Assembly (NCBI GenBank): GCA_903875675.1
Contig: CAIQXC010000333.1
Location: 1-35,698, forward strand
DNA length: 35,698 bases
Source: Akkermansiaceae bacterium
Lineage (GTDB): Bacteria > Verrucomicrobiota > Verrucomicrobiia > Verrucomicrobiales > Akkermansiaceae
Direction of reading: 5' to 3'
Both the position numbers and the translations under genes were made by a program. Shown here in pieces: positions 23,306 through 32,270 of the stretch (positions are counted from its first letter, which is position 1; every line of letters starts with the position of its first letter). The notes below the pieces were generated by a model. It made no database searches, was not told the DNA's origin, and worked only from the letters and a program-made list of their open reading frames with translations.

Positions 23306-24500
23306 GAAGGTGTTTGGTGACGAGGAGGTCGATTTGTTCTTGTGAGTGGTCTAGGACATTGATCTCGCGGCCCATGGCTTGGAGGGTTTTTCGATCTGGG
23401 TAGGCCAAGGTCCGAAGATCGGTAGCGTTCACCTGAGTGTGACCGCTGAAGCGCCGGAAATACTGGTCAACCATGGTGGAATTCAAGAAAGCATAAAGTC
23501 CGATCGCCAGATCGCGGTCCAAGCCGTGCCCGGCCGTGTGGAAGTAATTCAGGTGATTTTCAAAACCGACCCACTCTGTTAGAATCTGATCTGGATCAAA
23601 CAAGCAGGCTACGAGGCGGCGTTTTTCCTCCTTAGACGTGAAGCGTTTGGTAAGAAGATAGACCCCGGATGGAACGAGCCACTGGCGGGTTTCGTGAGTG
23701 TCGAGAATGGCGTTGGGTTTGCGGGCTTGCGGCTTCGGCCAATGAATGGTGCCGCCATTGAAATGGCATGGATAGATCAAGGGCACGGTTCCAGGTTCCG
23801 ACTCCTTGCGCAGCGCATCCTTCAACCGAAAATCCACCACACGACCGGTCGAAACGGTGACACCTAACGAGGCGAGGTTAGAGCTGAGACTGCCCATGGC
23901 TTCTTTTGCCGCCGCATGGCTTGCCGCAGATGGGATGTGGATGAATTTCGCGGCATCGTGCGGGTGGACGATTTCCGAGAAAGGGAAAACGGTTTGGGTG
24001 ACGACATCGCGATGTTCGCCGCTACTGCTGGAGATGATTATTTCGTCCGGCTGGATTCTCCCTTTCACTGCGTGGAAGATGACATTCTCCTGCAACACGT
24101 TGTCCTTGCGGAAGGCGGCTTTTCGGGATTCGAAAACGTGGAGTCGGCGCAATTCCAGATGCTCCAGGAAGTCTTCACGAAACGGGCGGAAGTAGGGGCC
24201 ATTGCAAAAACTCCGCGGAGTGATGCCGACAAGTTGCCCGCCGGGAATCAGCAGGCGCTGAATGAGAGCGATGAAGCCGGTGCAAAGATTGCTGGTTTCC
24301 ATCCCGACGGAACGAAGGGCGTGCCTTTCGGGGGAGTCAGTGCTGATTTTTCGATAGGGTGGATTCGCGATGGCGGCATCAAACTCGGGCGGCGGTGCTC
24401 CGAATAAATCACCCCCGAGCCTGGCCGACATCTCTTCGATGAAATCGGCGGAGTGAATGGTGAACGTGAAGTGAATGAGGTGGATTGTGGAGATGACATC
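23292..24500 (-). pseudogene. BsuBI/PstI-type adenine-N6 methyltransferase, N-terminally truncated
   Basis: Family-like sequence begins around TIHSADFIEEM and includes the catalytic motif NPPY (AIANPPYRKI, encoded near 24354-24365). It continues ETSNLCTGFIALIQRLL, GITPRSFCNGPYFRPFRE and RRLHVFESRKAAF, and a normal-looking target-recognition half to the end. The SAM-binding motif I (F-x-G-x-G type), expected about 60-80 residues before NPPY, is missing. The frame stays open upstream to 24683, but there it is only the antisense of the helicase gene and shows no family features. The 5' limit is therefore approximate. The first usable ATG after the breakpoint is at 24431. Without motif I the enzyme should not bind SAM, consistent with loss of the partner nuclease. 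Confidence 0.78.
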
Positions 24501-24596
24501 TATTAGACATGATTGCAAACTTGAAGCACCACCGGAATCGTGGATTTTTTTCAGGATTGGAGGATTCGCAAAGTGTGCTAGAACGGGGGCCGCACC

Positions 24597-27302
24597 TTGC
24601 CCGACGCCACCGACATCCATGCCTTTCTCGGCGACTGCCGCTGGAAGCAGCGCTTCGACGACGACCATCTCGCCGCCGCACACCCGTTGGTGTCAAAGGT
24701 CCGCGACCTGCGCATCGAAGAAGCCGGGGCGGGTGCCTTCTGCCTGCTGGGATCGGTGGCGGCCAAGGACGCCGAGGTGAGCATCTGGCAGAACGGCGGG
24801 ACTTGGGATTTTGAAACAACCTGTCGCTGCGAGATTGGCAGCTATTGCCCGCATGCCGCGGCCTTGTTGCTGAAGGCCGAAAAACAACGCGATCCGCAGC
24901 GCCTGCTCGGGCATAGCGTCGCCTCGGCAGTGGCCGCTGCCCTGCCCGCTGCCCGCGACCTCCTCAAGGAATCGTCGCCGGACCGGCCGTGGCTAACACC
25001 CGAGGCGCGCTTTGAGTTGCACGTTACGCGAGAACCGACCGACCGCACGACGCGTTTGTTGCTGCAATCGCTGGGCCTGCCGGCACCGGACCAATGGATT
25101 TTCGCTGCGGCATGGGTGAATTACGACGGGCATCGTAGTTCGCTGCGCGGATCCGCGCCGGAGTGGGTAAGCACGGTGGTACTCGCCGATGGCCTGCCAG
25201 CAATTCTCAAACACGATGCAGGCGCGGAAAATTCCGCCGCCCAACAACTCCGCGATACCGGCCTGTCGTCCCTCCAAGCAAATTCCGCATGGCGCTTCCT
25301 CCTCAACCTCAAATCAAGAGCCGCCGCCTCAAACACCGGGCCAGACCGCTGGTTTCCCGACCCGGGGCGCGTGCCTGTCGACGAGTTTTGGTTCCAATTC
25401 CGCGGGGAAATGCTCGCCCGCTTGGAAGGCCTCGGCTGGCGCGTGACCATCGACGACAACGTCGGCCACTGCGTGATCGACGCCGATCCCTCGCAATGGC
25501 TCAGCACCCTGGAACCCGGCGCTAACGGCTGGTTCAGCCTGTCCGTGGGCTTCGAAGTAGCCGGTGAACGCCACGACCTGCTGCCAATCCTCGCGGGTTT
25601 GTTGGAAAGCGATTTCTTGGAAGAAACGCTGGATCGCCCTAACAATGGTCACGTGTACGCACCGCTGCCCAATGGCGATGCGCTGCGGCTTCCTGTCGGC
25701 CGGGTGCGCCTGATCCTCCAACACCTGGCAGCCCTGCTCGACCCGAAGTTTCCCGAGCGCACCCGGCTCCACGCCCTGGATGCCGCCACCCTTGCCGGCT
25801 TGGAGGATCTGGGCCTCACAACACCACCGGACTTGGCGGAGTTGGCGGCGAAGCTGCGGGATTTTGCCGGTATCTCGCCAGTGGCGTTGCCGGCCGGGGT
25901 AAACGCAACGTTGCGCGACTATCAGCTGGCCGGATATCACTGGATGCAATTCCTTGCCCGCCACGGCCTCCACGGGATTCTGGCCGACGATATGGGCCTC
26001 GGCAAAACCCTCCAAACCCTCGCCCATATTCTAGCGGAAAAAGATGCCGGCCACTCCGGCGGCAAGCCGGTACTCGTCGTGGCTCCTACTTCAGTGGTGC
26101 CTAACTGGCGGGCCGAGGCCCTCAAATTCACCCCTTCCCTGCGGGTGCTGCTGCTCAACGGTGCGGAACGCAAGAAGTACTTCCGCTCAATCCCCCACGC
26201 GGATCTGGTCCTAACATCCTTTGCGCTGTTGCAGCGCGACCTCGACAAACTGCGCGGTGTGGCATTCCACTTGGTCGTCCTCGACGAGGCGCAAAATATC
26301 AAAAACCCGCGTGCCAAGGTAACACAAGCCGCCTGCAAGCTCGATGCCCGCCACCGGCTTTGTCTATCCGGCACGCCGATTGAGAACCACCTTGGCGAGT
26401 TGTGGAGTTTGTTGCGGTTTCTAATTCCGGGATTTCTCGGCAGCGAGGAGGCGTTCAATGCGCGGTTCCGCAGGCCGATCGAAAAAGATGGCGACGTCGA
26501 GCGAAACGAGTTGCTGAGGCGGCGAGTGGCGCCGTTGATTTTGAGGCGCACCAAGGATCAAGTGGCCAAGGAATTGCCGCCCAAAACCGAGCTGGTCCAC
26601 CTCATCGAACTGCACTCCGAGCAAAAAGACCTCTACGAAACCGTCCGCGCCACCATGGACAAACGCGTCCGCCAAGCCATCGAAGCTCGCGGCCTCGGCC
26701 AATCCCAAATCGTCTTCCTCGACGCCTTGCTCAAACTCCGCCAAATCTGCTGCGATCCCCGCCTGCTCCCCGAGGAATTCTCAAACCACGTCCGGACATC
26801 CGCCAAACTGGATTTTCTAACCAATCTTCTGGAGCTGCTCATCGAGGAAGGCCGTCGCATCCTACTATTCTCACAATTTACCAGCATGCTCGCTCTGATC
26901 GAGCAACATCTCATTGCCACACACGTCCCATATCTCAAACTCACCGGTTCCTCCACAGATCGCGGCAAACTCGTCGAGGATTTCCAGACCGGCCGCATCC
27001 CCCTATTTCTCATCTCACTGAAGGCTGGCGGCACCGGTCTGAACCTAACGGCCGCCGACACCGTCATCCACTACGACCCTTGGTGGAACCCGGCCGCCGA
27101 GGCTCAGGCGACCGACCGTGCCTATCGGATCGGCCAGGACAAGCCGGTGTTCGTTCACAAACTGCTGTGCCAAGACACCGTCGAAGAGCGCATCCACCAG
27201 CTCCAACAGGAAAAAGGCAAGCTCGCCGCAGGTATCCTCGCAGGCACCGATCTGGCCGCCACCCTCGATCCCGCCACCGTGCGCGCCCTGTTGAATCCAT
27301 AG
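24597..27302 (+). CDS. SWIM zinc-finger SNF2-family helicase
   Basis: The 901-residue protein starts with a SWIM zinc finger at about 70-90 (Cys76, Cys78, Cys84, His86), followed by a long helical and beta region. A SNF2 ATPase starts near 440: Walker A DDMGLGKT with Lys470, DEAQ at 563-566, LSGTPIENHLGELWSLL. The helicase C lobe follows (ILLFSQFTSMLALIEQHL, LKAGGTGLNL, DPWWNPAAEAQATDRAYRIGQ). Such proteins translocate on double-stranded DNA and remodel protein-DNA complexes. The bacterial SWIM-SNF2 role is poorly defined. The start is TTG, since the frame has a stop three codons upstream and no earlier start; GGGGG lies eight bases before it. It is divergent from the restriction-modification remnant, so its 5' flank may have been reshaped by the same deletion. 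Confidence 0.92.
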   Translation: MPDATDIHAFLGDCRWKQRFDDDHLAAAHPLVSKVRDLRIEEAGAGAFCLLGSVAAKDAEVSIWQNGGTWDFETTCRCEIGSYCPHAAALLLKAEKQRDPQRLLGHSVASAVAAALPAARDLLKESSPDRPWLTPEARFELHVTREPTDRTTRLLLQSLGLPAPDQWIFAAAWVNYDGHRSSLRGSAPEWVSTVVLADGLPAILKHDAGAENSAAQQLRDTGLSSLQANSAWRFLLNLKSRAAASNTGPDRWFPDPGRVPVDEFWFQFRGEMLARLEGLGWRVTIDDNVGHCVIDADPSQWLSTLEPGANGWFSLSVGFEVAGERHDLLPILAGLLESDFLEETLDRPNNGHVYAPLPNGDALRLPVGRVRLILQHLAALLDPKFPERTRLHALDAATLAGLEDLGLTTPPDLAELAAKLRDFAGISPVALPAGVNATLRDYQLAGYHWMQFLARHGLHGILADDMGLGKTLQTLAHILAEKDAGHSGGKPVLVVAPTSVVPNWRAEALKFTPSLRVLLLNGAERKKYFRSIPHADLVLTSFALLQRDLDKLRGVAFHLVVLDEAQNIKNPRAKVTQAACKLDARHRLCLSGTPIENHLGELWSLLRFLIPGFLGSEEAFNARFRRPIEKDGDVERNELLRRRVAPLILRRTKDQVAKELPPKTELVHLIELHSEQKDLYETVRATMDKRVRQAIEARGLGQSQIVFLDALLKLRQICCDPRLLPEEFSNHVRTSAKLDFLTNLLELLIEEGRRILLFSQFTSMLALIEQHLIATHVPYLKLTGSSTDRGKLVEDFQTGRIPLFLISLKAGGTGLNLTAADTVIHYDPWWNPAAEAQATDRAYRIGQDKPVFVHKLLCQDTVEERIHQLQQEKGKLAAGILAGTDLAATLDPATVRALLNP

Positions 27303-27463
27303 CCCCCAGTGCCCAGCGGGACTTGCCAAAGACCGGCGTGATAGGTCACCCGGGGACGCCCACACCGCACTTGCCAAGTGCCGCCCCCTGCAACTCGCCA
27401 TTGACGGGGTGTCCGCCCGAAAACGAGCTTTACATTTTTCCCAGGCCGGCAAACCATTCCGCC

Positions 27464-28348
27464 ATGTCCGCTCTTCTGCGTTGCCTTGCCTTTTGCCTCG
27501 TCATCCCTGTCGCCGCTGCAGATCCAACCGCTCCTCCCGCTGCAGCTCCTCCCGCTCCTCCCGCAGCGACTCCAGGTCCCGACCCGGCCGCTCCGGCCAC
27601 TGATGCGGCCGCACCAGCCAAGGGCCAACCGGTGTTTGTGCAACTTGATGAGAACCGCATCAAAATCGGGGAGGTTGAATTCAACAAGCAAACCCGGTTG
27701 ATTACTTTTCCGGCAGTTTTCAACCAGCGCGAGGGTTTGCTGGAATATGTGATTGTTCACGACAAGGGCAAGGTTCACGAATCACTGCTGCGCACCTCCA
27801 TCAACGCCACCCACCTCAACCTCGCCCTCAAGTTGCTGCGCTATCAGAATTCCCCCGAATTGTTCCCGCTGCGCGACGAAGAAGGGTTTCCCAGCGGCCT
27901 CATGCCAGCGGTGGCCCCAGCCGTCAAGGCCGCTGCACGAGTCGAAATCCGCATGCTCTGGAAGGATGGCGACACCGCCCACTCCGCCACCGTAAACGAA
28001 TGCATTAACAATACCAAAACGGAAAAAGCAATGGCCCTCGGCCCTTGGATCTATGGCGGATCGGCATTTTATGAAGGCCACTTCGTCGCCGAAATGACCG
28101 GTGATATCGTTGCCATCCTAACCAATGAAGCAGCTATCTTCAACTATCCGGGCGATAGCAACAAGGTCGGCGAAAACTATGGCGACTGGTTCGTCCTGAC
28201 AAAAGCGGTTCCAGCCATCGGCACCCCGGTGACGGTGCAAATCGGACCGTGGCCGCCCGCCGCTACCGCCAAACAAAAACCGGAGGCTGCCAAGCCGAAA
28301 CCGGATGCCGCCAAGCCCAAGCCCGACGCCGCCAAGCCCAAGCCATAA
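27464..28348 (+). CDS. Exported YdjY-domain protein
   Basis: The 294-residue protein has a signal peptide (MSALLRCLAFCLVIPVAAA) and a Pro/Ala-rich stretch to about 60. The core follows: KIGEVEFNKQTRLITFPA, NQREGLLEYVIVHDKGKVHESLL, typical of the YdjY domain, then MLWKDGDT and GPWIYGGSAFYEGHFVAEMTGD. The C-terminus is a KPEAAKPKPDAAKPKP-type repeat of about 25 residues. YdjY-domain proteins are periplasmic or lipoprotein-like and sometimes sit with redox proteins; no mechanism is established. The frame is open far upstream inside the helicase gene, but the ATG at 27464 gives a good signal peptide. It begins 161 bp after the helicase stop. Confidence 0.82.
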   Translation: MSALLRCLAFCLVIPVAAADPTAPPAAAPPAPPAATPGPDPAAPATDAAAPAKGQPVFVQLDENRIKIGEVEFNKQTRLITFPAVFNQREGLLEYVIVHDKGKVHESLLRTSINATHLNLALKLLRYQNSPELFPLRDEEGFPSGLMPAVAPAVKAAARVEIRMLWKDGDTAHSATVNECINNTKTEKAMALGPWIYGGSAFYEGHFVAEMTGDIVAILTNEAAIFNYPGDSNKVGENYGDWFVLTKAVPAIGTPVTVQIGPWPPAATAKQKPEAAKPKPDAAKPKPDAAKPKP

Positions 28349-28431
28349 CTCGCGCATCTTCCAGCAACCCCAACTGGGGACACCTGATTTGTGTTTCTCC
28401 AACAGCCGTGACAAGCTAGAACGATTCCACG

Positions 28432-30720
28432 ATGGGAAGCAACGCGGGAAGAATGAATCACGCCAGTCATCTGATGGCATGGCTGGGTGGAGGATTGACC
28501 TCGATGACTCCATTTGTCTGTGGCTGGACGCTGGTCTTCGGCGGCATTGCAACCCCCGTTAGAGTCTGGCCCGGCAACCTCATCGTCGAGGCAATGGTCG
28601 GCGCAATTCTCGCCATCAGCGGCACCACCCTCGGCGGCTTTTGGTGGTGCGCGGCCGGCGGACACGACCTGCGCCGCGGCCATCTGCTCGCTTGGCTGCT
28701 AGCCGCGTGGGGAGTGGCCGGATGCCTCGGGTTTCTAGCACCGTGGATCTATTGGACGGGCTCGGGCTTGTTGGTTCTTGGCTTGGCGTTTGGCTGGCTG
28801 GCTGCGTGGCGTCGCCGTCGCGGTGTGGCTTGTAGCTCGGATGGGGTAGAAAAAATGGGCTGGAACGGGGTGTTTTTCGGCCTGATCCTCGCTCTCAGCG
28901 TGACAAGTGACTGCCTCGTGCTGAGCAAAATGGAAGCCTCGCCAGCCGCCGCCCTGGCCTTGGTGCTGGTGCGCCTGCTCACCCAAGGCATCATCGTCAC
29001 GTTGCTGTGGTATGGGCTTCACCTCTTTGAGTCGTGGTCGCCTCCCGCCACCCGCTGGCTCGGCGGTGGCATGTTATGCCTGATGTTGGTCGGGCTGGCG
29101 GCTGAGATCGGTATGAACTTGCTGTGGGGCAAGGGCCTGATCCTGTTCTTCGGCGAACTCGTCGTCGGCGGAAAATTCGACCTGCTGCGGGCGATGGAAG
29201 GCGGAAATGTCAAATTCTCATTAGGAAACGCCCTGCAATTAGCCGCCCTCGCAGTCCTGGTGTTAGGCATCTATCTGGGCAGCGGCTGGTTGTCGCGGCG
29301 CATCGGCCTGCGGCTGCGTCCGCGCTCCTTGTTGCTCGCTGCCGCCGCAGTGTGGTTGCTGTTGTTTCTTGAGCAACGCGCCGAGGTTCATTGGCTCGAC
29401 CGCGGCGGCCACTGGTTGCAGCGCCGCTCACTTCTCGTCCACTTGTGTCCTAGCAATTCAGCACCGGGCTGGGTGTCCTTCTCGGTGAAATTCCGCGAGC
29501 AGCTACGTCCTGCGGCATGGAGCATGCCATGCAAGCCGGACGTCCACCTCTTCATCGTCGAGACCTTCCGAGCTGATGCCTTGTGCCCCGAAAAAATGCC
29601 CTTTCTGAGCCATTGGCGAGACACCGAGTGCCAACCGCTGCAGGCAACATTCTCCGCGTCCAACGCCACCCACATGTCATGGTTCGCTCTGCTGAGTGGT
29701 AAACCCGCCGTGTTCTGGGAACGAGAGCGGCAGGTCCAACGACCGGCGTTATTGTTAGACATTCTCCACGCTGCGGGCTATCGCAATGAACTCCGCTCCG
29801 CCTCGATCTTTGACTACGCGGAAATGGACACCACCAACTTCGGTCACGGCGAGGCCACCGATGACATGTTCAATAAGCGCGTCAACCCCAACTCCTGGCT
29901 CCCGGATGCCAGCGAGTGCGACCGCTTGGTGCGCGAGCATTGGCAACAATCCGTGCTGATCCGTCCCGCAGGTGCCACCTTCAGGCTGATGGCCGTCGAA
30001 TCACCGCACTTCCCCTACTACTGGGCGAAATCGTTCACCCCGCCGCTTGCCGACTATTATCGATCCGCCATGCTGCCGCTGCATCCAAGTGAGCGCGACG
30101 TCCAGCTGGTTAAAAACCGCTATGTCAACTCGGTGGCCTGGACCGACGGGTTGCTGCGGGATTATATCACCTATCTCAAGGAGCACGAGCGCTATGACGA
30201 CGCGATGATTGTGATCACCGGCGACCACGGCGAGGAGTTCCAGGAACATGGTTTTTGGTTCCATGCCACCGGCCTGACCCGGGAGCAAACAGCCGTGCCT
30301 CTGCTGGTTAAATGGCCCAAGAATGTCGGACCCGGCGCGCCAGTCGCGCAGGCCAGCCATCTGGACATCGTGCCGTCGATTCTGGAGGTGTTGGGATGCC
30401 CCGCAGAACAATTGCTAGGCTTCGCCGGGCGCTCGCTGCTTCACGGCGGCGACGCCACGGTGTTGCTGACGACCCACTTTGCTTCGCATAACTGCGAGGG
30501 CATGCACTGGCGGCGCAATGGCTATGAAGCGGCGTTCTCATGGGCCAATATCTGGGTGCCAGGCATGCCGGATCGCCTCTGGCTGGAACGCCTGACCGGC
30601 CCTGACGGTGACCTGCGCTTCGCCACCCCGGAGGCTGCCGAAGCCGCCTTGCACCGGTATTTCCCCGATGCCTTTGAGCGCTGGTTCACCCGCTTCCAAC
30701 AGGATCACGCCCCGTCCTGA
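28432..30720 (+). CDS. Membrane alkaline-phosphatase-superfamily enzyme (sulfatase/LtaS/EptA-like)
   Basis: The 762-residue protein has an N-terminal half with about eight to ten hydrophobic helices (to about residue 310) and a C-terminal sulfatase-fold domain. Metal and catalytic residues are visible: Glu377 in IVETFRADA, a likely Thr413 nucleophile in SASNATHMSW, and Asp598/His599 in GDHGEEFQEHG with a later FHATG. Having Thr as nucleophile fits phosphoglycerol or phosphoethanolamine transferases (LtaS, OpgB, EptA) more than sulfatases, which use a modified Cys or Ser. It would transfer a head group from a lipid to a surface glycan or lipid. Start candidates are ATG 28432 and ATG 28453. The acyltransferase gene follows 49 bp later, suggesting a surface-polymer modification pair. 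Confidence 0.87.
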   Translation: MGSNAGRMNHASHLMAWLGGGLTSMTPFVCGWTLVFGGIATPVRVWPGNLIVEAMVGAILAISGTTLGGFWWCAAGGHDLRRGHLLAWLLAAWGVAGCLGFLAPWIYWTGSGLLVLGLAFGWLAAWRRRRGVACSSDGVEKMGWNGVFFGLILALSVTSDCLVLSKMEASPAAALALVLVRLLTQGIIVTLLWYGLHLFESWSPPATRWLGGGMLCLMLVGLAAEIGMNLLWGKGLILFFGELVVGGKFDLLRAMEGGNVKFSLGNALQLAALAVLVLGIYLGSGWLSRRIGLRLRPRSLLLAAAAVWLLLFLEQRAEVHWLDRGGHWLQRRSLLVHLCPSNSAPGWVSFSVKFREQLRPAAWSMPCKPDVHLFIVETFRADALCPEKMPFLSHWRDTECQPLQATFSASNATHMSWFALLSGKPAVFWERERQVQRPALLLDILHAAGYRNELRSASIFDYAEMDTTNFGHGEATDDMFNKRVNPNSWLPDASECDRLVREHWQQSVLIRPAGATFRLMAVESPHFPYYWAKSFTPPLADYYRSAMLPLHPSERDVQLVKNRYVNSVAWTDGLLRDYITYLKEHERYDDAMIVITGDHGEEFQEHGFWFHATGLTREQTAVPLLVKWPKNVGPGAPVAQASHLDIVPSILEVLGCPAEQLLGFAGRSLLHGGDATVLLTTHFASHNCEGMHWRRNGYEAAFSWANIWVPGMPDRLWLERLTGPDGDLRFATPEAAEAALHRYFPDAFERWFTRFQQDHAPS

Positions 30721-30769
30721 GCCCGTGGCCACTTCCTAACACCCAACCAGCATTCATCCGCAAGTATTC

Positions 30770-31930
30770 ATGCAACCCGCTCGCCAGCAGATGCCAGAGG
30801 CCAGCCATGCCACCACCGGCGACGCGCCCCAGCACCACAACCTGCAAGGCCGCCATTTTACCGCTCTCGACGGATTTCGAGGGATGGCGGTGCTGATGGT
30901 GATGCTGAGCCACTTCATCAAGACCGGCGAGGTGATCGGCGATCAGCAACCATGGCACTTGCTGTTGCGCGGCGGATTCGTCGGAGTGGATATGTTCTTT
31001 GTCCTGTCCGGCTTCCTGATCACCGGCATCCTGTTGGATTCTCCTAAATGCGGGCCGCGCTACTTCAAAACATTCTACATGCGCCGCTTTCTGCGGATCT
31101 TTCCCTTGTACTATGGCGTGCTGGCAATCGCCTTCGGCTTCTTCCGTCACTCCGGCGGTGACTCGCCGTGGTGGTTTGTTGGGTTCGCCTCCAACCTCGG
31201 CGACGCCTATTACGGCCGCTGGCTGCATGCCACCGACGGGGTGTCCATCGCGCATTTCTGGTCGCTCGCCGTGGAAGAGCAGTTCTATCTGATATGGCCG
31301 CTGCTGGTGTATCTGCTGCCGACCCGCCGCCTCGTGATGGTCAGCCTGGCGCTGCTGGTCATCGCGCCGCTCAGCGGAGCGATATTTTTTATGGCGGATA
31401 ACGGCCTTGGGAGTTATGTGTTCACGCTGAACCGGTTTCACACATTGGGCATGGGGGCCTTGCTTGCCGTCGCGTTGCGCCATCCGAAGTACTGGCAACA
31501 CTGCCAGACTTGGGCACTCCCGCTTGCCATGCTCACCGGGGTGCTGACCACGGTTGGCATCATGTATGCGCCGCGCTCCGGCTTTTTTAGTGCCGCACCG
31601 GCGCTATGGGCACCTTACCTGTGGGGCAGCGTGCTGCTGCTCAGCTTGCGGCCCGAGGGTTGCTTGGCGCGTGGTTTTGCTTCGGGGTGGTTGGTGTTCA
31701 TTGGCAGGATCAGCTTCGGACTCTATGTCTATCACTCGTTCTTTGAAATCTGGGCACGCCAACATATCTATGAGGAATGGCTGGTGCCCGCGATGGCTGG
31801 CGGGAGGGCCCCTGCGCTGCTGGTGTTCCTGCCGATTGCCTACGGCTTGTCCATCACCCTGGCCTATTTGAGTTGGCGGCTCTTTGAAAAACCCATCCTC
31901 GCCTTCAATCGCTATTTCCAATACCGCTAG
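30770..31930 (+). CDS. Acyltransferase-3 (OafA/YrhL-like) membrane protein
   Basis: The 386-residue protein has the family start FTALDGFRGMAVLMVMLSHF with Arg37 and His48. It also has GGFVGVDMFFVLSGFLITGILL and MRRFLRIFPLYYGV, then roughly ten membrane helices and the closing RLFEKPILAFNRYF. These enzymes move acetyl or other acyl groups across or at the inner membrane onto sugars such as O-antigen, exopolysaccharide or peptidoglycan. No extra SGNH domain is fused. It follows the phosphatase-superfamily enzyme by 49 bp in the same direction, so the two probably act on the same surface polymer. The acyl donor and acceptor are unknown. Confidence 0.92.
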   Translation: MQPARQQMPEASHATTGDAPQHHNLQGRHFTALDGFRGMAVLMVMLSHFIKTGEVIGDQQPWHLLLRGGFVGVDMFFVLSGFLITGILLDSPKCGPRYFKTFYMRRFLRIFPLYYGVLAIAFGFFRHSGGDSPWWFVGFASNLGDAYYGRWLHATDGVSIAHFWSLAVEEQFYLIWPLLVYLLPTRRLVMVSLALLVIAPLSGAIFFMADNGLGSYVFTLNRFHTLGMGALLAVALRHPKYWQHCQTWALPLAMLTGVLTTVGIMYAPRSGFFSAAPALWAPYLWGSVLLLSLRPEGCLARGFASGWLVFIGRISFGLYVYHSFFEIWARQHIYEEWLVPAMAGGRAPALLVFLPIAYGLSITLAYLSWRLFEKPILAFNRYFQYR

Positions 31931-31945
31931 CGAGGCTGCGCCTCA
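31930..31945. repeat. Dispersed palindromic repeat, copy B
   Basis: Identical over 16 bases to 20605-20620. It begins on the last base of the acyltransferase stop codon. Its core can fold as GAGGC-TGC-GCCTC. Confidence 0.6.
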
Positions 31946-31957
31946 AACGCAAGGACT

Positions 31958-31979
31958 GACCCCATCGACCGATGGGGTC
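31958..31979. terminator. 10-bp hairpin after the acyltransferase gene
   Basis: GACCCCATCG (31958-31967) is the exact inverse complement of CGATGGGGTC (31970-31979). It starts 28 nt after the stop. No T-run follows, so it may be a factor-dependent terminator, an mRNA-stabilising hairpin or part of a repeat. Confidence 0.5.
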
Positions 31980-32005
31980 CTCGCATTTCACGGAATTGAG
32001 CTTGC

Positions 32006-32064
32006 TCGACCTCGTGGCGCTTTTGAGGTCGAACACTGGGGTCTGAAGCTGCAAAACGGCAGCT
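32006..32064. repeat. Two further hairpins in the same intergenic region
   Basis: TCGACCTC (32006-32013) pairs with GAGGTCGA (32025-32032) over an 11-nt loop. AGCTGC (32047-32052) pairs with GCAGCT (32059-32064) over a 6-nt loop. With the two upstream hairpins they make four inverted repeats in 135 bp. The rest of the gap to the GH9 gene is AT-rich. Confidence 0.45.
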
Positions 32065-32160
32065 GTGGGGGAAGGGGATTCGAAGTATGTTAGAAACGGT
32101 GCCCGCTGGGCCAACTTGTGCTGAGATTGCCAAATTGCTGAGGAGTTATGCGTTAGAATT

Positions 32161-32216
32161 AAGTATATATACTTATATAACATAGTAAAAATACTGACCA
32201 ACAAAATAAAAATACT
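32161..32216 (+). promoter_or_regulatory. AT-rich control region of the GH9 gene: palindrome and direct repeats
   Basis: AAGTATATATACTT (32161-32174) is a perfect 14-bp palindrome. TAAAAATACT occurs at 32186-32195 and again at 32207-32216, 21 bp apart, so both copies face the same side of the helix. The segment is far more AT-rich than its surroundings and lies 55-110 bp upstream of the GTG start. It is a likely promoter with regulator sites. Confidence 0.5.
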
Positions 32217-32270
32217 ACAATAATAAAACATTTTGTTGCAAAGCTACTTATGACGCGTAAGTATTCGTGA

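Noticed and set aside
24501-24683. N-terminal extension of the methylase frame
   Set aside because: It is antisense to the helicase 5' end and lacks motif I; treated as read-through past the breakpoint.
26402-27463. Upstream extension of the YdjY-domain frame into the helicase gene
   Set aside because: The part before 27464 is a +1 shadow of the SNF2 helicase, Arg/Pro/His-rich and without domains. The signal peptide begins at 27464.
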